Shown: positions 1 to 12,400 of the stretch, one piece after another
How positions within the stretch are numbered: the stretch's first letter is position 1
Layout of the letters: every line of letters starts with the position of its first letter
From: Zingiber officinale
Taxonomy: Eukaryota > Streptophyta > Magnoliopsida > Zingiberales > Zingiberaceae
Assembly: GCF_018446385.1 (NCBI RefSeq)
Contig: NC_055987.1
Span: forward strand, 30,572,202 to 30,636,201
Direction of reading: 5' to 3'
Length of the DNA stretch: 64,000 nt
The notes under the pieces: model-generated
Database searches by the model: none
What the model was told of the DNA's origin: nothing
Seen by the model: the letters and a program-made list of their open reading frames with translations, nothing else
Made by a program: the position numbers and the translations under genes

Positions 1-26
1 GCATTTTATTGGCCCTTGCACGGGAC

Positions 27-781
27 ATCCCTCCCTGGATCACAAATCTCACATAAAACACTTCCTCACTCGCGTGCACATGCAACACCCAAAAAAAGCC
101 CTAGCCTCCCTCCCTCCAGCGTCGCCTCCCTCCCTCCAGCGCCGCTTCCCTCCCCGGCACTCGTTGCCCTCCCTCGTCGCCTGCGGCTTCCCTCCAGCGC
201 CGTCTCCATCGCCGACTCCAGCAGCGCCGCCTCCCTCTAGCGCCGCGCCGCCTCCCTCTAGCGCCACCAGCCAACATCGCCGGCCTACAACACCGCCTCC
301 AGCCAACATCGCCGACCTCTAGCGCCGCCTCCAGCAAGCATCACCGACCTCCCGTCCTCCTCCAGCCAGAATATTCGTTGGATGTAGAATATTCGCAATG
401 TAGAATATTCCTTTCTTCTCATTGCGAATATTCTACATCCAGCGAATATTCTGGCTGGAGGAGGACGGGAGGTCGGCGATGCTTGCTAGAGGCGGCGCTG
501 GAGACGGCGATGCTGGCTGGAGACGGCGATGCTGTACGCCGGTGATGTTGGCTGTACGCCGGTGATGCTGGCTGGCGGCGCTAGAGGGAGGCGGCGCTGC
601 TGGAGTCGGCGATGGAGATGGCGCTGGAGGGAAGCCGCAGGCGACGAGGGAGGGCAACAAGTGCTGGGGAGGGAAGCGGCGCTGGAGGGAGGGAGGCTAG
701 GCTTTTTTTGGGTGTTGCGTGTGCACGCGCTTTGCACGTGAGAAAGGATTTTATATGAGATTTGTGATCCAGGGAGGGATC
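27..781. repeat. Large imperfect palindrome (hairpin/foldback element)
   Basis: The left arm (about 27-400) reappears as its reverse complement at about 420-781, with a loop of roughly 20 bases centred near 410. The centre is an AT-rich stretch of GAATATTC-type motifs. The outer arms are GC-rich and full of CCCTCCAGCGCC-like repeats. The arm ends pair at 27-50 against 757-780. A transcript would fold into a stem of about 360 bp. No transposase is visible, so this is a non-autonomous foldback or MITE-like element. Open frames inside it are by-products of the GC-rich repeats. Confidence 0.8.
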
Positions 782-1243
782 AGGAATTCCTGGTCCAGAA
801 GATCCGGCCCCTCCATTGCACACGTATCGCGGAAAGTTTCTCTCTATCTTTAAATTCTTACTTTATACATTTTAAAATTCATTATCCTGTCGAATTTAGA
901 GATCTGATAAAATGCTTTTATAAATATATTAATTTTAATTTAAAATAGTTTTTTAAATCTATCAGTTAATTTTAGATAAAAGTAATTTATGAAAATATCT
1001 TCAAATCAAAATATGGGTACTCTTGAAAATTTTCTTAATATATCTATATTCTCATATCTAAATTTGACGGGATACATTGAGAAAAGTAAAATTTTAAATT
1101 GATAAAGATAATAAAATTTATCACAAGCCCGTTATAAGATCATATCAATACTATCAATGAATTCTTAGAACTCTCCTAATTTAAAAAATATCATGATAGA
1201 TCTAAAACTTTAAAAACAAAATCAATATATTCTGAAAATCTCA

Positions 1244-1281
<38 letters not shown>

Positions 1282-3483
1282 TCTCGTATCTAAATTCGAT
1301 AGCATAAATTGAAAATAATAAAGTTTTAAACTTGTAAAGACTTGATAGCATTTGTCACAAGCTCATTGTAAGACCTATGATAATGATACTCACTAACCAA
1401 TACCATTTAATGATTTCATAGAATTTTTTGGTTTGAAAAAAATATTAAATTTTTAAATTTTCAAATAGTATAAATTCATCCGTTAATGTTATCTAAAATT
1501 GACTAATAAACTAAAAAAATTCTGATTCACTTCAATTAAAATCGATGTACTCTTAAAAGTCACCTTAAGATATTTATACTCTTTTGATTGCCTAAATTAA
1601 GAATTTTAAATTTTTAAAAAGAAATTTTTGAGAATAATAAAAAGGAGGGTATGACAGAAAAGCAATATCTGTTTTAAATGTTTTGAAACTTGAATATGGT
1701 TCAGTAAAATACCGCAAATTGAAGTTACTTAGCAATATGAATCAGTACTTTTCTGATTTTTTTTTTTTCCATAAGCCATGTGTCAATGCAGTTATAGATT
1801 CTGAATTTTTAATATTCTGAGCAATATCTGCAGGTCGGTCCATGATTGAGTATCTTTAAAAATGCTTATTTAAGGAAAACAATAAAAAAATAATAATATG
1901 GGATTGTGACTCACTATTCAATGCAGTTATAGATTCTAAATTTTTAATATTAATATATTGCCAAATGACAGGAATTTCTTTTATCACTTGCTTTTAAAGA
2001 CAGTAGCTAAAAATTCAATTGTAGTAAAAACAAATGATTAAGCAGGCGTATCTTATAGTCCATCATCAAATTATATAAAATAACATAAATTATTGAATCA
2101 ATTTATAACTGATTGTCAAATGATTAAAAATGAAAAGAATTTTTTTTTCTAAGAACATGCATTCATCAAAAATCTTTCCCGTTATAGCAAAGCTGTCACC
2201 CAAAATTCAAGACTTCCTTGGTAGATGCTATAGACAACATCAATATAGAATGCCCAGGAATATTCAGACATGCATGAAATCAAGATCTATATAAAAAGAA
2301 AGATCTATATAAAAAGAAAAATGATTTACAGTAGAAAAAATCTTTAAAAAAAATTTAAAGATAAACACATAAAATGATAGATCCATACAAATAATAATGG
2401 TGGATCACTATCCTTGAACTTTTCTCTGAAATTTTTTCCTTCTACGTATCATTATTTATATAAAAAAATCAATTACATTAGATGAATACGGTGTGTGCGA
2501 CGTAGGGTGGACAGCATATCTCTGACACACACACACACCTAACATCAACACACATCCAAATAAAATAGTTCGTCCATGATTGTTTGCGCCTACAGAAGGT
2601 AACAATGGCAGGTTGTACTTATTCGCCATGATGTCTTGAGCATAAGCAACTTCAAGCTCCTGATATGATTGATTTCCCAACCGTAGGGCATGCTATTGCA
2701 GGAGTGTGTTAGGGATCTGGGACTGGAGAGGGAAGGAGCAAATGCTCTACTTGGCGGGCATGGTTGGCTCGGTTTGATTCATTAAACCGAAACACATGCT
2801 GCGATTACTTTTGAATCGGATCAAAACCAATAGCATTGCTTAAACAACAACGATTTAGTTTCCTACCATCTTTCCACCAAGTACGTGAGAATTTCGCTAC
2901 TGTTAAGAAGTTCCTTCAATACACTTCTTATAAACACCCACTGTTTAGGACAAACTATTCACTTTGATCAAAATTCTTAGGTACACTCCTGTCATCATTA
3001 TTTAAAGGGCATATGCGATAGGATTCATTCAATCTTAAGCAGTTTTACCAAAGATCAAATTTGCAAGGTATTTTTATAATATTCTACTAGACTCCGCAAA
3101 CGTATATTATAGAATAACTCAGAAAATACAATGCACCTTTCATTTATTTTTCTCCCCTTCTAAAATAAAGGATTTATCCAAAGTAAAAAAAAATCCAACC
3201 AAGAAAATCTCCAGGGCAACCAACTTGTAATATGCAAATTCAGTTTCAGGTTTACGAATTCGAAAAGTAAATGCTAGCAGAGCCTGGCATCCCTCTTGAT
3301 ACAGTAGGATGATGCTTGACTACACCAAAAATCATTACATGATGAAATTCTCAGCCTGGAGTTTCTGTCGGTTGGAACATGTTCCAGACGCCAAAAGCTA
3401 GTTCCATGCTCAGCTACACCAATGATGGCATGTAACGATTTTGTAGAAGTAGCCTAACCATGAAAATTTGTAGATCAAAGGAT
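782..3483. other. AT-rich intergenic region downstream of coilin
   Basis: No coding region can be supported. The sequence is AT-rich with a TA microsatellite at 1247-1279 and short poly-A/T runs. The part nearest 3484 is expected to include the coilin 3' UTR. Nothing else is recognisable. Confidence 0.6.
1247..1279. repeat. (TA)n microsatellite
   Basis: An uninterrupted TA dinucleotide run of about 16 units lies in AT-rich intergenic DNA. Confidence 0.9.
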
Positions 3484-6400
3484 TCACTTGGTATTGAAAT
3501 CCTCAGCTGATGCATTCTCGCCAACAGGACCAGCATCATTCCCATTGTTCCTTAGCAATGCCAAAGTCGGACCTAGTGCACTCCTTCTCAGGGCCCTGTA
3601 TGACCATGGAGTAGTGCTCTCGTGGCTTTGTTTCTTTGGCATCGATGCAACCTCACTGTTCTGAAGTTGTGACTTTTTCTCATCCAGTGCCAGTTCGATT
3701 TGCTCCCAGCCTGTGCTCGGTCCTGCATCTATAAAATAAGAGGTGATGCATAGTCTTCTTCTTAAGTCCAATAAAATACTAACTCATGTTCCACTATCAA
3801 TTTGGTAATACCTGAAAGAGGTGTGGCTGACTGTTTAGAATTAGTCTCCACAGCCCAGTTGTTTGATCTTCCTACATCTGACTTTTCATTCTGCAAGCTA
3901 TCTGGGTACTGTTCCTTGAAGAGACGAACATCAAGAAGTGATGTATACTTGATCTACATTGATAACAACAATCAGTTACTATTTTAACCGAGTATTTCAA
4001 ATCTTATACTGTGATAATTGAACAGACTAGTTTGAGTATACAAACACAAAGGGCTACCTCCAAAGAGCCATCTTCATTGTATAATGCAGAGTCAGCCTGC
4101 AATGGAGATTCCTCTGCGTCTTTGTCCTTTTTGAGTATTGGATATTCTGGAACTAGTACCATTACAATGTTCTCGGAAATAGGATCATAGGATGAAACTT
4201 TTCCGACCTACAAGCAATGTCAACATTATATTTTATCCATCAATACTAAAATGATTAGTCGTGCCCATTGTTTGAATTTTCATTTTGATCATTCTAGTAA
4301 TTTCTGAATCTCAACATCAGTCGGCGGCTAGAGAGAAGTGTTACATGCTCCTGGGCTACAGTGTAGCAGTAGGGCGCCCATGTAGTCTCCCAAGCACCCA
4401 TGATTTGATTCCCAACTACGGCGCACTACAGAGCATTTTCCTCTCGGGAATAACAAACTTGGATGTTGGGCTATTGGGCCGCCCGTTACGAGCACTTCCG
4501 GATTTACCTTGATAGCCGATGGAAAACTAGGCCGGACCAGGCCGATCATTCCCCGGATGAGTCAGCCCGAATGGGCTAGATATTTGGTGCTAGCTAGAGA
4601 GAAGTGTTACATATGTAAGCACTTAACAAGCTTTGACACATGTCAAGGCGTGTTGAGATAAATAAATAAATAAATTTGAGTAAAGATATCTAGACTAATT
4701 TTTGTTAGTTGAGATAGTTGTTATATTTTTCTAACTTGTTTCTCCATAATTTTATTTCAATTATCTAATTATCATAATTTTATTTTTTAAAATAAAAAAG
4801 TTAAGTGGAAGGAGATTTAAGAGACAAAACTCATTTGAATTAATCTCAATATGTTCAAGGAGTAGACACGTGTCGGATGTTGGTATGGGTGTGGGTGGGG
4901 TGTGCTACAATAAAATTTTAATTCAGCTAACCATCTCATCGTTATAGCCTTAAAATTGATTAAGTAGAAGGAAGATCAAAAGAGTAAAATTTATTACAAT
5001 TCATCTAGGCATGCTTTGGTACATTCTGAAATATGTCAAGTGTTCACATCATACAGGACAATAAAATACAACTAATTATCACAGTTCTATTTTCAAAATT
5101 AAATAAATAATGTTGAAGGTAACTAAAGGAGTAAAATCCCTTAGAATTCATCTCTAAAACATGTCAAGCATTGGCATGGTATATTATTGGAATTGTGCCA
5201 TTCTGACATAGGATAGAAATCCAAATTATGGAATGATACTTTACCAAGATTTTTCCCAATATTGTTTGTTAGTTTAGTGGCAGGAAGCCAAAAACTATTT
5301 CCTCATGTATGTGTCAATAATTGACTTGGGTATTTGATAAAAACTTACCCGAAAAGGAGAGATCTCAGGGCACCAAGACGAGGATAACTCAACCAATCGA
5401 TATACAAGCATGTCACCTTCCTGAAAAATCAAAATATAAAACAGGCCATACCAAATTTATAAAAAACGTTCAATCAGTACACAAATACATACATGCTAAT
5501 TCTTCAGCAAGTAAATACAAAATTAAACCAATTTTAAAATTTTGCATGTCACTCTGAGCACCGGATTAACATTGAATAACATCAACAGAAGGATCAGCCA
5601 GGAAAACATAAGTATTCAATTTTGTCTTCACACTGCTGCAAACATGAGGATAAGAGGAAGGCTCCACTGTATGTTGTTCCTCATTGGAAATTAAAGGAAA
5701 ATGACTCTTGAAGCCTTTACCTTTGGTAGACGAGTTAAAGGAAAAAGACTCTCAAAGTTTGTCTGGTCATTTGCATGTTGTTCCTTATCAGTGATTAAAT
5801 TGTCACTGGAGGTTCTGCCGGTATATTGGTCATCATTCCAGCCTATTGTTTTCTCCCTTCCCCATTTCTGGCCCTTCTTTTTGCTAATTGTTCCATTCCA
5901 TTTTAGAGTCTCCTTCAACGTTAGCAAATAGAAGCTAATTAATCATTAGTAAAAAAAATGGGTAACTCAAAAATGTAGTGGAAAAAATTAATTAATAATG
6001 CATTAGCACATTGCTTTCTTGGGAGCTTGTATGTAGAAACAGGTATGGTGCATTTGGTTCACTGAATCGAATAGACAAACAATGGACTAGTCATGACTAT
6101 GGAATGAAATAGACAAGGACTATAATAGGAGTAAATATTCCTTTAGTTTGTTCTATGAAAATGTAACAAAGGACTATAATAGGGCAAGGACTATAAGTAT
6201 ATGATAGAGAGATATTTATGCCATGAGTCCATGACAAATTTTAATTTTATCAACCGCCATAGATTTGTATGTAGCAAATGTTAAAACCTCCTCCATTGAG
6301 CACACATGAATAATATTAGACTTCAAATAATTACAACATCCAGAAGCAGGAGAAAGTTGCCATCTGCTTACAGGAGTTACGGGTAGTGGATACCTCTACT

Positions 6401-9400
6401 AAATTTTCCTTTCTTGGTAAACTACTCTAAAGAAGTTTACTTTTCCTTCGCTTAGTTTTTTTTTTAAATTTCTCACAAAAGTTGCACATTAAAATTCTCC
6501 AACAAGAACGTGATATCATACTAACACATACCAGTGATTTAGCAAAAGGGTGTTTGATGTGCTGATGTATAACTGGAAAAAGAAATTGTTTAGGGATGCA
6601 AAATAAAGACTCCGCGGCTAAAATACATGATCCAAATTAATTGAAATGGGATAGGGATTCCAAGAGTATATCAACAACTTTGAATACATGTAAAAAAACA
6701 CCCTTGTTTTTTTAACCTTTTTAAAAAGGAAATATAAGCAATGTCCCACTTGGCCAACTTCATTAGCAATAATCATTAAACTCAAACAAAGAGGTTCTAT
6801 AACAACATATGAGTGGAGGCACATGATACTAACTAAAGCTTGTAGCACAATGAGTATGAACAAAACCATACCCCTGGTCCATTTGAATGTGTGTTCTTAT
6901 GTTCTTGATCATCTGTAAAATAAATCTCAAGTTAAGCAGAATATAAATATAAAGAAACCAATCTCAACTCAAGTGCAAACATAGAGCATATATAGTTTAA
7001 GGCTTGAAGCATGTCTATATACATGATAGCTAACCATAGGAATTAGGAACTAGCACAAATAATTCCGATTTCATGTAATCTAGCATAAAGCAAACTGATG
7101 GAATAGGATTCTGCCACACCAGAAATCAGAGCCTTGTACAAAGAGTATTGACTTGCTCATGTGTGACATGAACAATTGCAAATAGGTTCACATCATCTGT
7201 GTATGGCATATTTTATGTGTACAGATTAGATGTTTAATGACAAACTGTAGTAGTGTGTCTTCACTCCTTATTAAAAGAACATGCATGCAAATTCCAATGT
7301 TTGTCATATGCTTCCTATTAACACTTAAAAGTGTAATTTTCACGTATGAGAAATTTCTACAAAAAAGTTAGAAATGCAAGAGTGGAATTCCTTGGTTCAG
7401 AAAGTGTGGACACTCAGATGTTATACCTTAGTTAGTGAACAGGGCATATCTAGCTTGCAAACAGATTGTCCTCAGTTGAGTAAAACCAAACCACATAACA
7501 AAATAGCAATTTATTCTTGTCAGTGTTAATGGACATCCCATTAATTGCAGATAAATAAATATGTAGGATGAGAAAATGAATAAGTGCATCTCAAAATGAA
7601 CAAGAAACATGATAACAGCACTTAGAAAGGTCCTGAAAAAACTTGGAACGCATACAAGATATTTAAAATTGTATCGTCTATAGAAAATCTTGTTCAAAGC
7701 TGTCGTATCAACCCCCTGCAGGAACGAGACAGTGTTGTGTTGTGTCAATGCCTCGTGCTAGAGGCACCAAGGAGGAGGAGAAGAAGAAGATTAGGAAGAG
7801 GAGGGGAAGAGGGGGGTGAGGGGAGAAAATGACTTACCTATGAAAGTCCTAGATAATCACTCATTCACTATTAGAGAAATAAAATTAGAGTCATTTTATC
7901 ATTCCACAAATGGCGTTGGTGTCATTAAGTGGCATATGTGACTGGTGCTTCCACAAGTGATGGTGCCACAATGAAGTCCATAAGTGATGCCTCTACGAAC
8001 TATATGCCAGCCAGTGACAGTGTCATTGTTTCGTCATTTGTGGCATTGTTTTGTTACTCTCCCTAGCAACCTAATCGTTGTTCAGTCATTCTGTGTTGTT
8101 TCGGTAGTCACACACACAAGCCAAAAAGAAGCATAGCCATTACTGAGGGAAAAGATGTTTCGTGGTCTCGGAGTTATCATTTGTCATTCGTTGGATTAAA
8201 TGGTAAATTTTGCAAGTGTCAATCAGAACAAAACCAAATTTTAAACCATGGTCTATGGATAAATAAAAGCTCATTTGATAAACAAGAGGCAAAAATGCCC
8301 AAGGCGTAGAGTAATCAAAATGCTTGCTTAGTTACCGGTTTCAACAAACCATATGGAAAAGAATTACAAAAAGGAATTTAACACTTGTAGACAGCTACAA
8401 TCAGCCAACCTTTACTAGAACTGACAAAATAACAGAACATAAAACTTTGCAGAAAGCATATTTCTCCAGACAAAAATAACAGAACAAAACAACAGTGACA
8501 ACCCTAAAAGTGAACGAAAATGTCAGGGATTAAAATATCAAAGATACCTAGGGATTCAAACCGAATATGACCAGGTCTAACAATTACAGGAATGATTTCT
8601 TCCTCTCTGTCAGCAGTCTCATCTACTGCTTCATAGTCAGATGATGTATTTTGTTCATCATTTGTTAGTATTTGAACTTGCACTTCCTTCAGATCCACAG
8701 TAGAGTAATTAAGAAGATATGGTTGCACAATTAGGTAACAGAAAATCAGATCAACCAAACTTCACTTAAACAAGAAAACAGTATCCTTCTAATTAAACAA
8801 TACCTCTACTTTCTGCTCGGCCTGTCTGCGCCATTGTCTTTTAGCTTTTTTACGACGAGCACTCCTACTGGGAAGCTAATCATAAACAATAATTAAAACA
8901 AATTCAAGGATCTCATAAAGCATCAACTGTCAAAAGAAGATTCCTGATCCAAAGATAGTACTATCAGAAATGACAAGGATTAAGAAAAAAATCTATGAAG
9001 TATAAAAAATTGTTTATTTTTATTGACAGTGGAAAATAATAACAATAAGATCAACCTTCCCTTGATAACCTAACTAAAGAAGCTAACATGCTTCAAAGAT
9101 ATAACACTAAAAAAGAAATTGCAAAAAATGTATAGAATCAAAATACACATACAATTTTATTCATCTTAGAGATCCCTAATCTGAATAAATAAATAAAAGT
9201 AAATTATTTGTCATTTACTCGGTTTCCACCCTGATTAGAAGGTAAAACATCAGAACATCACCAGATAACCTAGAGAAACAAAATCAATGATGTGGAGGTT
9301 ATTTTACCAAGAGTTTAGCACAAGGTAGAAATCCAAAGGTACAGTTAGAATAGGCAATTATGGCTTAAGAACAGTTTAAAAATTAAGAGGATGAACACAC

Positions 9401-12400
9401 ATTCCCAACAACCTATCCAAATCATAGGGAGTTAATGCCTCAGAATTAAGTTCAATTATTAACAGCGGAATTGAATATGTTTCCGTGCAAGGACCATCCT
9501 ATTTATGCAATTATCATGTATCCTAACCACATCTAGTACAATAGCAGCAAGTATCCTACTTATTCAGGTCACATATAAAAGGGCTTTCCTACAGCCCCAA
9601 ATAACTTAACCGCATGAAAGTGCAATATTTTTAACCAGAATGCTCAATGGTATCTAAAACCTTTACCCCAGACTAACCCCAAATCCTCATATCAGGGAGA
9701 AGCAAGAGGTTAGAACGAACAGAAGGGATCACCTCCTGTTTCCTTCTGTACACAATCATGCCATGCCTTTTTTTCAATCTGTGTTTCCTTGTTCAGTTTC
9801 ACTAACATGCAAAATCCCAACAGAAACATGCATGCAAATCAAAATAATTAAAAGTTTATAGATGTGTTCTTTGGTTACATAAAACAAACTCCAGATTATA
9901 CAAAAACAAAAAATTACAAGAACAATTATCTCAATCAAAATAAACATATGTGAAAGAGGCCCTAACCTTTTTTGTGTCACCAGTATGAAGTTCAGGTGGG
10001 ATTTTGTGAGAGTTGTCAACATGCTCAGACCTAATACACAATGTTAATACTAATGCATTTCCTGACGCTTAAACAAGATAGAAGATGCTAGATATAGTAG
10101 AAAATTACCCTTTACAAGCTTAAATGTGAAATTTACTGTTAGTGAATTGCCGTATCAAAAGGGAAAGAGTTTACACTTTTTGTTGCCTCAAGATCTCACA
10201 ATAGAAATAACCATATGGGATTGGCCACTCTTTAGCACAGTAATAAAGAATAAATTGATCTTCTACAAAGGCTTTTGTTATGTATAATAATACACCTAAA
10301 CACAAGAATACAAATACGAATCTGATACAAACCTCAACAGAATAATCATTAAATACATACATCATGTAAACCCAAATGCCATATATCCACGTGACACTGA
10401 ACATCGCTAAACTAGATAACGGGCATAAAATAACCTCGATGTACCGCTAAAGAGGGTGACACTGGAAGCAAGACCAAGCACAAGGAAGTTGCATAAGAGC
10501 TTTAGCCAACAAGTTAAGGCTTGACGTATGGATAGAAAGTGCATAACGAAGTATATCGCTCAGTAGGCCCAACTGAAATTGCACTACGCTGTAAACCCTA
10601 TAAATGTCAACCCCTGTGGACTGTGAATTATTAATTGAGAAAGTCTTTAATGATATATGATACGGTGTGTTACGAGTGGTCTCAAAGGTAATGTGGGATC
10701 GATGGTCAAGATGATATAACAGTCAAAGTCAAGGTAAGGTGGCAGTTAAGGTAAAGCGGTAGTCAGAGTCAGAGTGTATGTATATAGCTGAATGAGTCAC
10801 TCTCACAGGGGCTCAGCTCTCCAAGACAGCTCTCAGCATGTAGCCGATAGGCCCAAGCGCCAGTCGGACTTACAAGACTCGGTTCCTCGCTTCTGCTAAG
10901 GTACTTAGCGTATAGATGGTCGACCCAAGAGCTAATCAGACTTATGAGACTTAGCTTCCCATTATTCAAGCACAAGTCTCTCAACATACAGTCATCGACC
11001 CCAACACCGATCGGACTAAGGGATTTAGCTCCCCACTTCTCAGAAGCAAGTCTTGCAGAATACAGTCGGTCGACCCAAACACCAATCAGACTTGCGAGGT
11101 TCAATTCTCCACTTCTCATGTGCGAGTCTTCAATCATACAACCGGTTGGATACAAGCTCATGTGCATGCATCCTATCATATAGCCGATCGACTACAAGGT
11201 CGATCGGATTGCCTCATACAATATTATCAGGAATTACAACAACCTGTCACAAAATAATAATTACTCATTAGGGAATATTCCACTGTCATAACATATACAT
11301 GCAATGGAACCTTCCTCTGAGAGTGGTCGTACAACTTCCCTCATTTGACGTTACTCGACATATTCTAATATCAAACATTCTCAGCTGCCTCATTAATGCA
11401 GAGATTATGAATGACGATTCATATACATGTAACATAAGCTTCCACTGAGGATGATAGTACATATTATGACACCAGACATTTTCTAACACCTCATTATTAT
11501 GGAGGTTATGAGACTCAGTATAAAAAGGAATCCTCTTCGTTGGCCGAGTAACTAGAACTTTTACATTACACGCACTCACGCATCTACTGTTCATCTTCCT
11601 CTCCACTTTTCGTTCGTCTAGTATTCTAACTTGACCGTCAAAGTGCCTGCGCGAGGGACCCCCTCCTGAATCTCGCTCTAACGCTTCCCTTTACTCTCTC
11701 TTTGGTGTGCACAGAGAGGTTTGACTAGAGCTATCTTCGAGCTCAGAGTCTTCTCCAAGTCAATGTCAGAGCCACCTGCCCGCCATCTCCCCCAATTTCA
11801 GACAGGATCAAATATAAAACCTCTTACTAAATTATTATTATTATTATTATTATTATTATCCCACAGAAGTTGCTACTTGCTATCTAAGGATGGAAAATAT
11901 ATTTGTTAATGTTACATCATATTGGAATGATAGTGTTTAAGATATTTATATATCTAAAGTTACTACATGTGATAAATTATAAATTCAAATATAGTTCTAA
12001 AGTATTTTAATTAAATTGTAAGATCTTACAATTCTATGCTCCAATCCTACTAGACCTATAAACCTCTTTCCATTACTAAGTAGGATCCCAATCCTTACTA
12101 CCTTGCATATATGCACACCTTTCCTGCAGAGTGAGTGTTAGAGAAGAGACATCTACTCCTATAGCCCAACATGGGTAGTTCAGGACATCTTAGGCATACT
12201 AAGATAGTAGGAGAGTCCCTATCAAAATGGGAACACGTGTTGGTAGGGACTCGCCATTCTGCTCTTTGACCCATAATTATGCTTGCAGAAATTTTACATA
12301 AGAAATGCTAATATTAGAAGATCTCTTAAACAAATAAATTGGATTAAATAAATTAATGAAAACACATTCGAATTATGTAAAAATTATATAAGACGCGCCA

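Noticed and set aside
16-823. Several Ser/Pro/Ala- or Gly/Arg-rich frames on both strands
   Set aside because: They are by-products of the GC-rich hairpin arms; frames are equally open on both strands and match no family.
10769-11179. 136-codon minus-strand frame in the coilin intron
   Set aside because: It reads through the 74-bp tandem repeat of a solo LTR; its apparent protein repeats simply mirror the DNA repeat.
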